From: an uncultured Collinsella sp.
GTDB lineage: Bacteria > Actinomycetota > Coriobacteriia > Coriobacteriales > Coriobacteriaceae
Length of the DNA stretch: 64,000 nt
Assembly (NCBI GenBank): GCA_900762325.1
Contig: CAAFGG010000052.1
Coordinates: 124,001-188,000, forward strand
Reading direction: 5' to 3'
Position numbers and translations under genes: made by a program. Shown here piece by piece: positions 23,856-31,592 of the stretch. The notes beneath the pieces are model-generated. The model ran no database searches and was not told where the DNA came from. It worked only from the letters and a program-made list of their open reading frames with translations. Positions within the stretch are counted from its first letter, which is position 1. Each line of letters opens with the position of its first letter.

Positions 23856-24647
23856 GCTTAGCAGCATGCGGTCGTTGGCGAGCTCGCCGCCCGAAACCTC
23901 CTCGAACTTCTGCAGCAGGTCGGCTACGGTGAGCGACTTCTTCTCATCGCCCGCCACGTCGTAGATCACGTGGCCTTCGTGCATCATGATCAGACGGTTG
24001 CCCAGGCGGATAGCATCGTTCATGTTGTGCGTGACCATGAGCGTGGTCAGGCGGTTCTCGTCGACGATCTCCTCGGTCAGGTTGAGCACCTTAGAGGCCG
24101 TCTTGGGGTCGAGGGCCGCGGTGTGCTCGTCGAGCAGCAGCAGGCGCGGCCTGGTGAGCGTGGCCATCAGCAGGGTGAGTGCCTGGCGCTGACCGCCCGA
24201 AAGCAGACCGACCTTGGCGTTAAGGCGTGTGTCCAGACCGAGGTCCAGGCGCTTGAGCAGCTCGACGTACTCGTCCTTCTCGGCCTTGGTGACGCCCCAC
24301 AAAAGGCCGCGACGCTGGCCGCGACGCTTGGCGAGGGCCAGGTTCTCGGCGATCTGCATGTCGGCAGCGGTACCGCGCATGGGGTCCTGAAACACGCGGC
24401 CCAGGTACTTGGCGCGCTGCGACTCGCTCAGGCGCGAGATGTCGGTGCCGTCGAGCTCAATAACGCCCGAATCGAGCGGGTACACGCCGGCGATCATGTT
24501 GAGCAGCGTGGACTTGCCGGCGCCGTTGCCGCCGATCACGGTTACAAAGTCGCCGTCATTCAGGGTGAGGTCGACGCCGGTGAGCGCGCGCTTCTCGGTG
24601 ACGGTGCCCTTGTTAAAGGTCTTCTTGACGTGCGAGAGCTTAAGCAT
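23853..24647 (-). CDS. ABC transporter ATPase (TrpXYZ-like importer)
   Basis: A 264-residue ATPase with Walker A (GGNGAGKST, ~37-45), Q loop (VFQDP), ABC signature (LLSGGQRQAL), Walker B (LLLLDEHTAALDP) and switch His (VTHNMND). It pairs with the permease whose stop codon it overlaps by 8 bases and with the lipoprotein upstream. The ATG at 24647 is preferred to the ATG three codons earlier, since GGGGG lies ~9 bases before it. The same three-gene arrangement occurs in streptococcal tryptophan importers; the substrate here is inferred only at the level of amino-acid or related small molecule. Confidence 0.88.
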   Translation of the reverse strand: MLKLSHVKKTFNKGTVTEKRALTGVDLTLNDGDFVTVIGGNGAGKSTLLNMIAGVYPLDSGVIELDGTDISRLSESQRAKYLGRVFQDPMRGTAADMQIAENLALAKRRGQRRGLLWGVTKAEKDEYVELLKRLDLGLDTRLNAKVGLLSGGQRQALTLLMATLTRPRLLLLDEHTAALDPKTASKVLNLTEEIVDENRLTTLMVTHNMNDAIRLGNRLIMMHEGHVIYDVAGDEKKSLTVADLLQKFEEVSGGELANDRMLLS

Positions 24648-25563
24648 CTGCCTCATCCCCCTTCGTGTAGGAGCTGCGGAGCTTATAGCGCTCCCAAACC
24701 ACGGGCACGCACAGGGCCACGGCGACGATCACGGCGGAGAGCAGCTTCATGTCGTTGGCGTCCATACCCAACTGCAGCACGATGGCGCGGATAAGGAAGT
24801 ACACCACGGAGCCAAAGACGGCTGAGGCAAGACGGACGCTAAACTGCGTGAGGCCGCCGGGCAGCAGACGGCCGAGCACCTCACCGATAACAATGGCGGC
24901 AAGACCGATAACGATGGCACCGGTGCCCATACCAATGTCGGCATACTTTTGGCTCTGGCAGATGAGCGCGCCCGAAAGGCCGATGAGGGCGTTGGAGAGC
25001 ACGAGGGCGATCATCTTGGTGGAGTTGGTGTTGACGCCCAGAGCGCGGATCATGTACTCGTTGTTGCCGGTGGCGCGCAGCGCCGAGCCGATCTCGGTGC
25101 CAAAGAACCAATACAGGATGGCAACGATAGCCACGGCGAGCAGGATGCCCAAGATGATGGCAACGGTGGACTGCGGCAGACCGGTCATATTGCTGACGGC
25201 CGAGAACACGGTGCCCTTGGCAAGAATGGGCGTATTGGACTTGCCCATGATGCGCAGGTTGATGGACCACAGGCTGATCTGGGTGAGGATTCCGGCGAGG
25301 ATCGCGGGAATCTCAAAGACGGTGGTCAGAATGCCCGTGACGGCGCCCGCGATGGCGCCGGCGCACATGCCGGCCAGCACGGCGAGCAGCGGGTCGACGT
25401 TGTTATTGACAATGAGCACGGCGCAGACGCAGCCGCCGAGGGCAAAGCTGCCGTCGCAGGTCATATCGGGAATGTCGAGCAGGCGGAACGTGATAAACAC
25501 GCCAAGCACCATAATGCCCCAGAGGACGCCCTGCGAAACGGCGCCCTGCAATGCAATGAGCAT
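24640..25563 (-). CDS. ABC transporter permease, branched-chain-type fold
   Basis: A 307-residue membrane protein with 8-9 hydrophobic helices of the BPD_transp_2 (LivH-like) fold; the GSALRATGNNEYMIRALGVN segment is the cytoplasmic coupling loop typical of this group. Residues LLDIPDMTCDGSFALGG near the N-terminus are characteristic of the TrpY/ABC_sub_bind-linked permeases. AGGAGG lies 7 bases upstream of the ATG. It lies 204 bases after the binding-protein gene, with a hairpin in between. Confidence 0.88.
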   Translation of the reverse strand: MLIALQGAVSQGVLWGIMVLGVFITFRLLDIPDMTCDGSFALGGCVCAVLIVNNNVDPLLAVLAGMCAGAIAGAVTGILTTVFEIPAILAGILTQISLWSINLRIMGKSNTPILAKGTVFSAVSNMTGLPQSTVAIILGILLAVAIVAILYWFFGTEIGSALRATGNNEYMIRALGVNTNSTKMIALVLSNALIGLSGALICQSQKYADIGMGTGAIVIGLAAIVIGEVLGRLLPGGLTQFSVRLASAVFGSVVYFLIRAIVLQLGMDANDMKLLSAVIVAVALCVPVVWERYKLRSSYTKGDEADA

Positions 25564-25665
25564 GCTTCATACCTCCTAGGATAGGGTGGACACGTGAGTC
25601 ACCATGATAGCGGTAACAATGCATAAAAGAGCTGCGGCCGGATGTTTTGACTCATCCGAAACAAG

Positions 25666-25699
25666 CAGGGCGAACGCCGGTCTTTGGCGTTCGCCCCTG
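25666..25699 (-). terminator. Intercistronic attenuator between binding protein and permease genes
   Basis: A 13-bp stem with one bulged base (25666-25678/25686-25699); on the minus strand it is followed by CTTGTTTC. It probably lets most transcripts stop after the lipoprotein gene, giving an excess of binding protein. Confidence 0.6.
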
Positions 25700-25767
25700 T
25701 GGCTCAGATATTGAATAACACGTCAACGGCGCGAGTGCGTGCCCTAGACGCGCTACCGCGCATGGCG

Positions 25768-26748
25768 CTACTCGTCCAGAGAGGAAAGATCGATGCCCAG
25801 AGCCTCGGCCATCTCGTCGTTCTTGACGACGACCAGGTCTTTGCTTGAGAGGTGCTTGATCGCCATGTCCTCGGGCTTGGCTTCGCCCTTCAGGATCTTG
25901 ACGGCCATCTCGCCTGCGGCGTAGCCCAGATCCTCGTAGTTGATGGAGAGAGTGAACAGGCCGCCGGCCTTGCACATGCCCTCCTCGCCAGTCACGAAGG
26001 GGAGCTTGTTCTCCTTGCAGATCTGACCGACCTGCGAGGCACCCGCGGCGATGGTGTTGTCGGTGGGGGAGTACAGCGCATCGACCTTGCCCACGGCAGA
26101 CTCGACGACGGACTGAATCTCGTTGGAGCTCGAGACGGTGAAATCGGTGTACTCGAGGCCCAACTTGTCGAGCTCCTTCTTGGCGGCCTTGATCTGGACG
26201 TCGGAGTTGGACTCGGCGGTGCAGTAGAGCAGGCCGACCTTCTTTACGTCGGGCAGGACCTTCTGCATCATCTCGAGTTGCTCGGCGACCGGGGTGAGGT
26301 CGGAAGCGCCTGTGACGTTGGTACCCGGCTTGTCGTTGTCCTGGACCAGGCCGGAGGCGGCGTAGTCGGTGATGGCGCAGCCCACGATGGGGATATCCGC
26401 CGTGGCACCGGCAGCAGCCTGTGCGGCGGGCGTGGCGATGGCGTAGATCAGGTCGACGCCATCGCCCACGAACTTGTCGGCGATGGACTTACACGTGGAC
26501 TGGTCGTTCTGGGCGTTCTTCTGGTCGATCTTGACCTTAAGGCCGCTTTTCTTGATGGCCTTGACAAAGCCGTCGTTGGCGGCATCGAGTGCGGAGTGCT
26601 CGGTGAGCTGCAGAACGCCGATGGTGTAGTCGGAACCGGCGGCAGCAGAGCCGGAACCAGAGTTGCCGCCGCATCCGGCGAGCGGGGCGAGCGCGAGCAG
26701 GCCGGCGGAGACCAGAAGGCTCCTGCGGCTGATGGTGATGTCCTTCAT
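25768..26748 (-). CDS. ABC substrate-binding lipoprotein (PF04392 type)
   Basis: A 326-residue exported lipoprotein. N-terminus: twin-Arg-like SRRSLL, hydrophobic LVSAGLLALAPLAGCGG with a lipobox (LAGC). The rest has the two-lobed fold of the ABC_sub_bind family (IGVLQLTEHSALDAANDGF, KVGLLYCTAESNSDVQIKAA, LPFVTGEEGMCKAGGL). The ATG at 26748 is chosen because GGGGG lies upstream and it opens the signal peptide; the frame continues 16 codons without a site. With the permease and ATPase genes it forms a complete importer. Homologues include tryptophan- or tyrosine-binding TrpX-like proteins, but substrate-contact residues cannot be judged by eye. Confidence 0.87.
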   Translation of the reverse strand: MKDITISRRSLLVSAGLLALAPLAGCGGNSGSGSAAAGSDYTIGVLQLTEHSALDAANDGFVKAIKKSGLKVKIDQKNAQNDQSTCKSIADKFVGDGVDLIYAIATPAAQAAAGATADIPIVGCAITDYAASGLVQDNDKPGTNVTGASDLTPVAEQLEMMQKVLPDVKKVGLLYCTAESNSDVQIKAAKKELDKLGLEYTDFTVSSSNEIQSVVESAVGKVDALYSPTDNTIAAGASQVGQICKENKLPFVTGEEGMCKAGGLFTLSINYEDLGYAAGEMAVKILKGEAKPEDMAIKHLSSKDLVVVKNDEMAEALGIDLSSLDE

Positions 26749-26811
26749 ATCATTACCCCCAGTATAAAAATGGCTGGAAACACTGCACTGGGACAAAGTG
26801 CAAGTGGAACT

Positions 26812-26839
26812 ATAGTAGCGCTGATGTCCATTTTTACAA
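26812..26839 (-). promoter_or_regulatory. Candidate promoter of the ABC importer operon
   Basis: On the minus strand, TTGTAA (complement of 26834-26839) and TACTAT (complement of 26812-26817) with a 16-bp spacer. I looked for a T-box leader here and found none. Confidence 0.5.
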
Positions 26840-26908
26840 CAGCCTGGCGGGTTTTTTAATACAGAATCGGATGGGCGGTACGGGTAGTCGAATGGGCGGC
26901 GGAGGGTC

Positions 26909-27694
26909 TTATGCGGCGGAGGAGGCGTCGTCCTCGTCCAGGGCGGCGAAGAGCTTCTTGCCGTCGAGCAGGCGCGTGCTGACGTTTCTCATACGGGCGA
27001 TCTCGACGGTGCGCAGCGTATCGTCGGTGCCTCGGGCGTCGTAGACCGTTCCCAGCAGATACGAGATGCCATCGCGCTGCCTGATGGCAAAGGGACGGAG
27101 TGTCATCCGTGCTGCTTCGGTTTCGCCGCGTGTCGTGACTCTCGAAATATCAAAACTCACCGTGGTTCCGTGGTCGATGGCCTGCTCGACGAGCTCGCAC
27201 GTGTCGATGCGCTTGATGGGCGTGCGTGTTGCCTTGGTAGCCTTGCTGCCTGCGCTTGGAGCGGGTTCGGGTGTATCGAGGTAGCCGCGAACGTCGGCGC
27301 TCGCCATGGCAACTAAGTGCTGCGCCATGCTCTTGCGGATAGCGATAGGCGTGGAGCGGTTGCGCATGACCATACCGTGGAGCCGGATGATCTCTTCATC
27401 GGTGAGCGGGCGGGTAAGAAGTTTGTAGCCCACGCCGCGTTTGTACTCAATTTCGTATCCGGCATGGCGAAGCGCGGAGATGGCGGTGTAGATGCTGCGC
27501 CGCGCCGCCGAGATGGGCATGCGGGCGGGGTCGTCGGGATGGGCGAGGCGCCGGATCAACTCATCGGAAAGCATGGCCTTGTCCTCGCCGGTGTTTTCGC
27601 TTAATAGTTGCAGGATGCGAACGGCGCGATAGGCTGCCATCGAGGCGGCGCCTCTAGTCGTGGTGTCGTAGGTTTCAACAGCGGCTTCGGTCAT
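26909..27694 (-). CDS. HTH-WYL domain transcriptional regulator
   Basis: A 261-residue protein. The N-terminal ~100 residues form a winged-HTH-like region (RAVRILQLLSEN, ARRSIYTAISALRHAGYEIEY); the C-terminal half has the WYL-type pattern (LRPFAIRQRDGISYLLGTVYDARG, ending RTVEIARMRNVS), with the WYL triad replaced by SYL. WYL proteins bind small molecules or nucleic acids and often control stress or defence genes; no defence genes are adjacent. The ATG at 27694 lies 10 bases after AAAGGA, against a GTG at 27703 that is too close. It is monocistronic and its target is unknown. Confidence 0.72.
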   Translation of the reverse strand: MTEAAVETYDTTTRGAASMAAYRAVRILQLLSENTGEDKAMLSDELIRRLAHPDDPARMPISAARRSIYTAISALRHAGYEIEYKRGVGYKLLTRPLTDEEIIRLHGMVMRNRSTPIAIRKSMAQHLVAMASADVRGYLDTPEPAPSAGSKATKATRTPIKRIDTCELVEQAIDHGTTVSFDISRVTTRGETEAARMTLRPFAIRQRDGISYLLGTVYDARGTDDTLRTVEIARMRNVSTRLLDGKKLFAALDEDDASSAA

Positions 27695-27811
27695 GGTGTC
27701 CACGTCCTTTCCGTTTTGGGTGGCGACGGTATGGAGCCTAGAACGTGGGGCTTTCCCAGGGGCGCAGGGCGCTCTGGGCGGTCGGTAGTCGTCGGCAAAC
27801 GGCGGGTCGAG

Positions 27812-27874
27812 TTTTCAACAGCCCTGCTCAACTGACCAAAAACTTGCCAGAAGCTTGACGGATGCTGTTGAAAA
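27812..27874. repeat. Inverted repeat between the WYL gene and the asnS terminator
   Basis: ttttcaacagc (27812-27822) and gctgttgaaaa (27864-27874) are perfectly complementary across 41 bases. The right arm overlaps the T tract of the asnS terminator. Confidence 0.5.
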
Positions 27875-27906
27875 AAGCGTCTCTCGACCGATGTCGAGAG
27901 ACGCTT
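27870..27906 (-). terminator. Intrinsic terminator after asnS
   Basis: Perfect 13-bp stem (27875-27887/27894-27906), followed on the minus strand by TTTTTT. Confidence 0.9.
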
Positions 27907-27952
27907 ATGCGATGAGCGTTGGCGTGTGGCGACGCGAGCTAGCGTCCGACGA

Positions 27953-29356
27953 TTAGAAGTCGGCGTTGCCCACGGTGCGCGGGTGCGGCAGGACGTCGCG
28001 GATGTTGCCCACGCCGGTCAGATACATGACCAAGCGCTCGAAGCCCAGACCGTAGCCGGCGTGCTTGCAGGAACCGTAGCGGCGCAGGTCAAGGTAGTAC
28101 TTGTACTGCTCGGGATTCATGCCCAGGTCCTTGATGCGGGCCTCGAGCAGATCCAGGCGCTCCTCGCGCTGGGAGCCGCCGATAATCTCGCCGATACCGG
28201 GAACCAGACAGTCGGCGGCGGCGACGGTCTTGCCGTCCTCGTTCATGCGCATGTAGAACGCCTTAATCTCGGCCGGGTAGTCGGTCACAAAAGTCGGCCG
28301 CTTAAAGTGCTCCTCGGTCAGGAAGCGCTCGTGCTCGGTCTGCAGGTCGATGCCCCAGCTGACGGGGTAATCAAACTGGTGGCCAGCAGCGACTGCCTGC
28401 TCCAGGATCTCGACGGCCTCGGTGTAGGTAACGCGGGCAAAGTCGGAGTTGGCGACATGGTCCAGGCGCTCGAGCAGACCCTTGTCCACAAACTTGTTGA
28501 GCATATTGAGCTCGTCGGGGCAGGTGGCCATAACGTCCTTAAGGACGTACTTGAGCATGGCCTCGGCGTTATCCATGTAGTCGTTAAGGTCGGCAAAGGC
28601 CATCTCGGGCTCGATCATCCAAAACTCGGCGGCGTGGCGCGTGGTGTTGGAGTTCTCGGCACGGAAGGTGGGGCCAAAGGTGTACACGTCGCCAAAGGCC
28701 ATGGCAAAGTTCTCGGCATTGAGCTGGCCGGACACGGTGAGGCTTGCATGCTTGCCAAAGAAGTCCTGGCTCCAGTCGACCTCGCCGGACTCAGTGAGGG
28801 GCGGATTTTTGGGGTCGAGCGTGGTCACGCGGAACATCTCGCCGGCGCCCTCGCAGTCACTCGTGGTGATGATGGGGGTGTTGACGTAGACAAAGCCCTG
28901 CTCCTGGAAGAAGCGGTGGATGGCGGCAGCCGCGACAGAGCGGATGCGGAACACGGCGCGGAACAGGTTGGTGCGCGGACGCAGGTGCTGCTGGGTGCGC
29001 AGGAACTCGACGGTTGCGCGCTTCTTCTGCAGCGGGTAATCCGGGGCGCTCGTGCCCTCGACCTCGATGGAGGTGGCAGAAAGCTCGAAAGGCTGGGGCG
29101 CATCGGGGGTCAGCTTGACGGTGCCGGTGCAAATGAGTGCGGCCGAGACGTTTTGATGGGCGATCTCGTCGTAGTTGTCGAGTGCCTCGCGGTTCATGAC
29201 GACCTGCAGGTCGCGGAAGCAGCTGCCGTCGTTGAGCGTAACAAAGCCAAAGTTCTTCATGTCGCGGACGGACTTGACCCAGCCGGCGACGGTGACGGTC
29301 TGGCCGCCGAGCGACTCGGCATCGGCATAGAGCTGCGCGATTTTGGTGCGGTTCAC
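27953..29356 (-). CDS. asnS: Asparaginyl-tRNA synthetase
   Basis: A 467-residue class IIb synthetase, the same size as E. coli AsnRS. The N-terminal OB-fold anticodon domain (VTVAGWVKSVRDMKNFGFV) is followed by the catalytic core with motif 2 (FGPTFRAENSNTTRHAAEFWM) and motif 3 (GYGLGFERLVMYLTG). The GEIIGGSQREERLD segment is characteristic of AsnRS as opposed to AspRS. I choose GTG at 29356 because GGAGG lies 4 bases upstream, inside the longer open frame; ATG at 29368 has no site. The gene is monocistronic with its own terminator. Confidence 0.93.
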   Translation of the reverse strand: MNRTKIAQLYADAESLGGQTVTVAGWVKSVRDMKNFGFVTLNDGSCFRDLQVVMNREALDNYDEIAHQNVSAALICTGTVKLTPDAPQPFELSATSIEVEGTSAPDYPLQKKRATVEFLRTQQHLRPRTNLFRAVFRIRSVAAAAIHRFFQEQGFVYVNTPIITTSDCEGAGEMFRVTTLDPKNPPLTESGEVDWSQDFFGKHASLTVSGQLNAENFAMAFGDVYTFGPTFRAENSNTTRHAAEFWMIEPEMAFADLNDYMDNAEAMLKYVLKDVMATCPDELNMLNKFVDKGLLERLDHVANSDFARVTYTEAVEILEQAVAAGHQFDYPVSWGIDLQTEHERFLTEEHFKRPTFVTDYPAEIKAFYMRMNEDGKTVAAADCLVPGIGEIIGGSQREERLDLLEARIKDLGMNPEQYKYYLDLRRYGSCKHAGYGLGFERLVMYLTGVGNIRDVLPHPRTVGNADF

Positions 29357-29461
29357 GTATCCTCCCATAACGGTTGAATGATAGTTATCCATACAGTTCG
29401 ATATTCTAGCAGCTCGGCTCATTTGGGCTATACAGATAAGGCATTGACGGGATGGTTTTTC

Positions 29462-29500
29462 AAACGAAAAGCGCCCGCGGCCAAATGGTCGCGGGCGCTT
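29462..29500 (-). terminator. Intrinsic terminator after the EIIA gene
   Basis: 11-bp stem aagcgcccgcg/cgcgggcgctt (29469-29479/29490-29500), followed on the minus strand by TTTCGTTTG. Confidence 0.85.
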
Positions 29501-29538
29501 AACGAGGTGCCTTTTTGGCTGTGTGGCGCGGGGCCTGG

Positions 29539-30102
29539 CTACTTGGTCTTGGCTACCAGCAGCGGGTCGCCAAGCTTGACGAGCGGGTTGCCGCCAATAA
29601 GCGTTCCAGACTCGCCGACATGGTCGATGCTCTTAAGACGATCGAGCTCGGAGACGATGACGGTCACGATGTCCTCGTGACCAGCGGCCTTAATGGCCTC
29701 GCGGTCGAAGCTGATGAGCGGCTGGCCTGCCTTGACCACATCGCCCATCTCGACAAAGCGGGCAAAACCCTTGCCGTTCATTTCCACGGTGCCCAGGCCA
29801 ACATGGATGAACACGCGAAGACCGTCCTCGGTGATCATACCAATGGAGTGGTTGGTGACAGTGGTGGCGCCGATGCGGCCGTTGGCGGGCGCATAGATGG
29901 TGCCGGTAATGGGCTCGATGCCATAGCCCTGGCCAAGCATGCCCGAGGCGATCGTCTCGTCGGGAACCTCGTCCAGGTTGACGAGCACGCCGTTGACGGG
30001 GGCGTAGATGACGCCTTCGCGGGTAGCGAAGCTTGCTGCGGGCGGAACGGACGCCTCGCCGGTCGAGGTGAAGGTGGACTTAAGCGAATCGAGCAGACCC
30101 AT
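29539..30102 (-). CDS. crr: PTS glucose-type EIIA component
   Basis: A 187-residue soluble phosphocarrier of the glucose-superfamily PTS. It accepts phosphate from HPr on a His; the expected site is His100 in RVFIHVGLGTV, with the partner His85 in TNHSIGM. The domain begins at ~residue 30 (IYAPVNGVLVNLDEV). The ATG at 30102 follows TTGGAGG. As a free-standing EIIA it may serve several EIIBC permeases encoded elsewhere; a crr-like role in catabolite control cannot be read from the sequence. Confidence 0.9.
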   Translation of the reverse strand: MGLLDSLKSTFTSTGEASVPPAASFATREGVIYAPVNGVLVNLDEVPDETIASGMLGQGYGIEPITGTIYAPANGRIGATTVTNHSIGMITEDGLRVFIHVGLGTVEMNGKGFARFVEMGDVVKAGQPLISFDREAIKAAGHEDIVTVIVSELDRLKSIDHVGESGTLIGGNPLVKLGDPLLVAKTK

Positions 30103-30345
30103 AGTTGCCTCCAACTTAAATAGGCGCATATCGCGCGTATGGTTTGCCGGAAACGTTTCATATGTGTTTCGCGGCTTGGTCAACGCCCCTATTCTACGCT
30201 GCTCAACGATACCTCTGAACTGGGATTATGTGATATATCAGTTGAAGGGAAACTTATTGCCGGAGTGTTTCTGCGCCACGGGTTCAAGTGGGGTACGCTT
30301 GAAGGCAAAAAACAAGGGCGCATAATTTGCGCGAAGGGAGCACAT

Positions 30346-31248
30346 ATGATTGTCGAGAACCATGCGCTGTGGGGCGAGGAGCCGACCGAGGATTATCCGG
30401 CGACCTTTACGTATCTGGGTGCCGAGCCGCTGCCCGACAAGCCCAATGGCCGCCGCCCCGCGGTGATCATCTGCGGCGGAGGCGGGTTTACGCATATCGC
30501 TCCGCACGAGCAGGACCCGGTGGCGTTTGCGTTTTTGGACCGCGGCTACCAGGCCTTTGTGCTCAACTATGTCACGAGTTCTACGGGTGACGTGAGCTTT
30601 CCGCACCCCCAGGCAGATCTTGCCAAGATGGTCGCCACGGTGCGCGCGAATGCCGACGAGTGGCATGTCGACCCCAAGCGCGTGTGCGTCGTGGGCTTTT
30701 CTGCTGGCGGCATGATTTGCGCCTCGCTGGCAACACAGTGGAAGACCGGCCCCTTCGCGGCACTTGCCGGGGCGCGTCCGGACGACATTCGTCCCGATGC
30801 CGTGGTGCTGGGCTATCCATTGCTCGACTTTGCCTATGTGCGCGACATGCAGACGCGCGATCCGCGCATTGACTTGCGCGTGCCCAAGACGGGCGGCAAG
30901 ACGGGGCGCGATTTGCTCAACGACTACCTGTCGATGGTGACGGGCGGCGAGGCAACTGACGAGCATCTGGCCGACATCTGCCCCACCACGCATGTTTCGC
31001 GTCAGATGCCACCGACCTTTGTATGGGGCGTGTCCGACGACAAGACGGCGCCGATCGCGCAGGTCTATCCGTTTGCCCAACGCATGGCGGAGGAGGGCGT
31101 CGCTTGCGAGATGCACGTCTTCGACCAGGGTGGTCACGGCCTTTCGCTCGGCAACGCCAACACCGCGGTCGACAACGAGGACAAGCAGGTGGCGGTCCGC
31201 CCTTGGATTCGCCTAGCCTTCCGCTTCCTGGAGCGTCACGGGTTTTAG
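30346..31248 (+). CDS. Alpha/beta hydrolase (BD-FAE/esterase type)
   Basis: A 300-residue cytosolic hydrolase. An oxyanion-hole strand (IICGGGGFTHIAP, ~41-53) precedes the nucleophile elbow GFSAGG with Ser119; the acid is likely in SDDKTAPI and the base in GGHGLSLG. It resembles acetyl-xylan or feruloyl esterase-like proteins and could deacetylate dietary glycans, but the substrate is not known. The ATG at 30346 lies 7 bases after AGGGAG; the open frame extends 69 codons upstream through the divergent promoter region and is rejected there. Confidence 0.82.
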   Translation: MIVENHALWGEEPTEDYPATFTYLGAEPLPDKPNGRRPAVIICGGGGFTHIAPHEQDPVAFAFLDRGYQAFVLNYVTSSTGDVSFPHPQADLAKMVATVRANADEWHVDPKRVCVVGFSAGGMICASLATQWKTGPFAALAGARPDDIRPDAVVLGYPLLDFAYVRDMQTRDPRIDLRVPKTGGKTGRDLLNDYLSMVTGGEATDEHLADICPTTHVSRQMPPTFVWGVSDDKTAPIAQVYPFAQRMAEEGVACEMHVFDQGGHGLSLGNANTAVDNEDKQVAVRPWIRLAFRFLERHGF

Positions 31249-31275
31249 TTACGGCGTTTTACTAAACGCCGTAAC
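31248..31275 (+). other. Hairpin overlapping the esterase stop codon
   Basis: Perfect 12-bp stem gttacggcgttt/aaacgccgtaac (31248-31259/31264-31275), 4-nt loop, no T tract. Confidence 0.5.
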
Positions 31276-31288
31276 CACTTGACGCTGC

Positions 31289-31387
31289 AAGCCCGCCAGG
31301 GCGGCAATTTGCCTTTCAACTTCGGCGGCATGACCAAAAGGTCAATGCCGCCTCGCTTCAAGGCACCTTGCTCGCTCTGGCGGGCTT
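31289..31387. repeat. Nested palindromic element upstream of feoAB
   Basis: Outer stem aagcccgccag/ctggcgggctt (31289-31299/31377-31387), a middle pairing tgcctt/aaggca (31310-31315/31360-31365) and an inner hairpin ggcggcatgacc/ggtcaatgccgcc (31324-31335/31340-31352). Same general design as elements A-C but with no shared sequence that I can see. Confidence 0.6.
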
Positions 31388-31473
31388 TCGCTGTTGGTTC
31401 CAAGACATCGGCATCGTTCTAGCTGTCAAGGGCTTGGTGCAAAGTAATCCGTCCCCCTGCACCAATCTGCCGA

Positions 31474-31503
31474 TTGAACGTTGCTGTATGTTCGCGCTAT
31501 CAT
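31474..31503 (+). promoter_or_regulatory. Promoter of feoAB
   Basis: TTGAAC (31474-31479) and TATCAT (31498-31503), 18-bp spacer; transcription would start near 31510, just before the two palindromic boxes. Confidence 0.6.
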
Positions 31504-31517
31504 GCATGGATAAATTG

Positions 31518-31550
31518 GTTAGCCATGGCAAACGGTTAGCCATGGTGAAC
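31518..31550. promoter_or_regulatory. Two candidate iron-repressor boxes
   Basis: Tandem 16-bp imperfect palindromes sharing GTTAGCCATGG: 31518-31533 ends CAAAC and 31535-31550 ends TGAAC. Each is centred on CCATGG. Position (just after the likely start site) and the feo gene suggest a DtxR/IdeR- or Fur-like repressor. Confidence 0.55.
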
Positions 31551-31592
31551 ATAAATGCAACGCCCTGTGGGCGCCGGGGGAGGAACACGGAC

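Larger units (their letters stand above)
31249..31592. other. Intergenic region upstream of feoAB (344 nt)
   Basis: Holds a hairpin at the esterase stop, a ~100-bp nested palindrome (31289-31387), the feo promoter (31474-31503) and two candidate repressor boxes (31518-31550). No gene is seen. Confidence 0.8.

Noticed and set aside
26749..26908. T-box leader in front of the TrpXYZ-like importer
   Set aside because: The region is only 160 nt and lacks the T-box sequence and a terminator/antiterminator pair.
30139..30345. 69-codon N-terminal extension of the esterase
   Set aside because: It crosses the divergent promoter region; the ATG at 30346 has AGGGAG and begins the fold.
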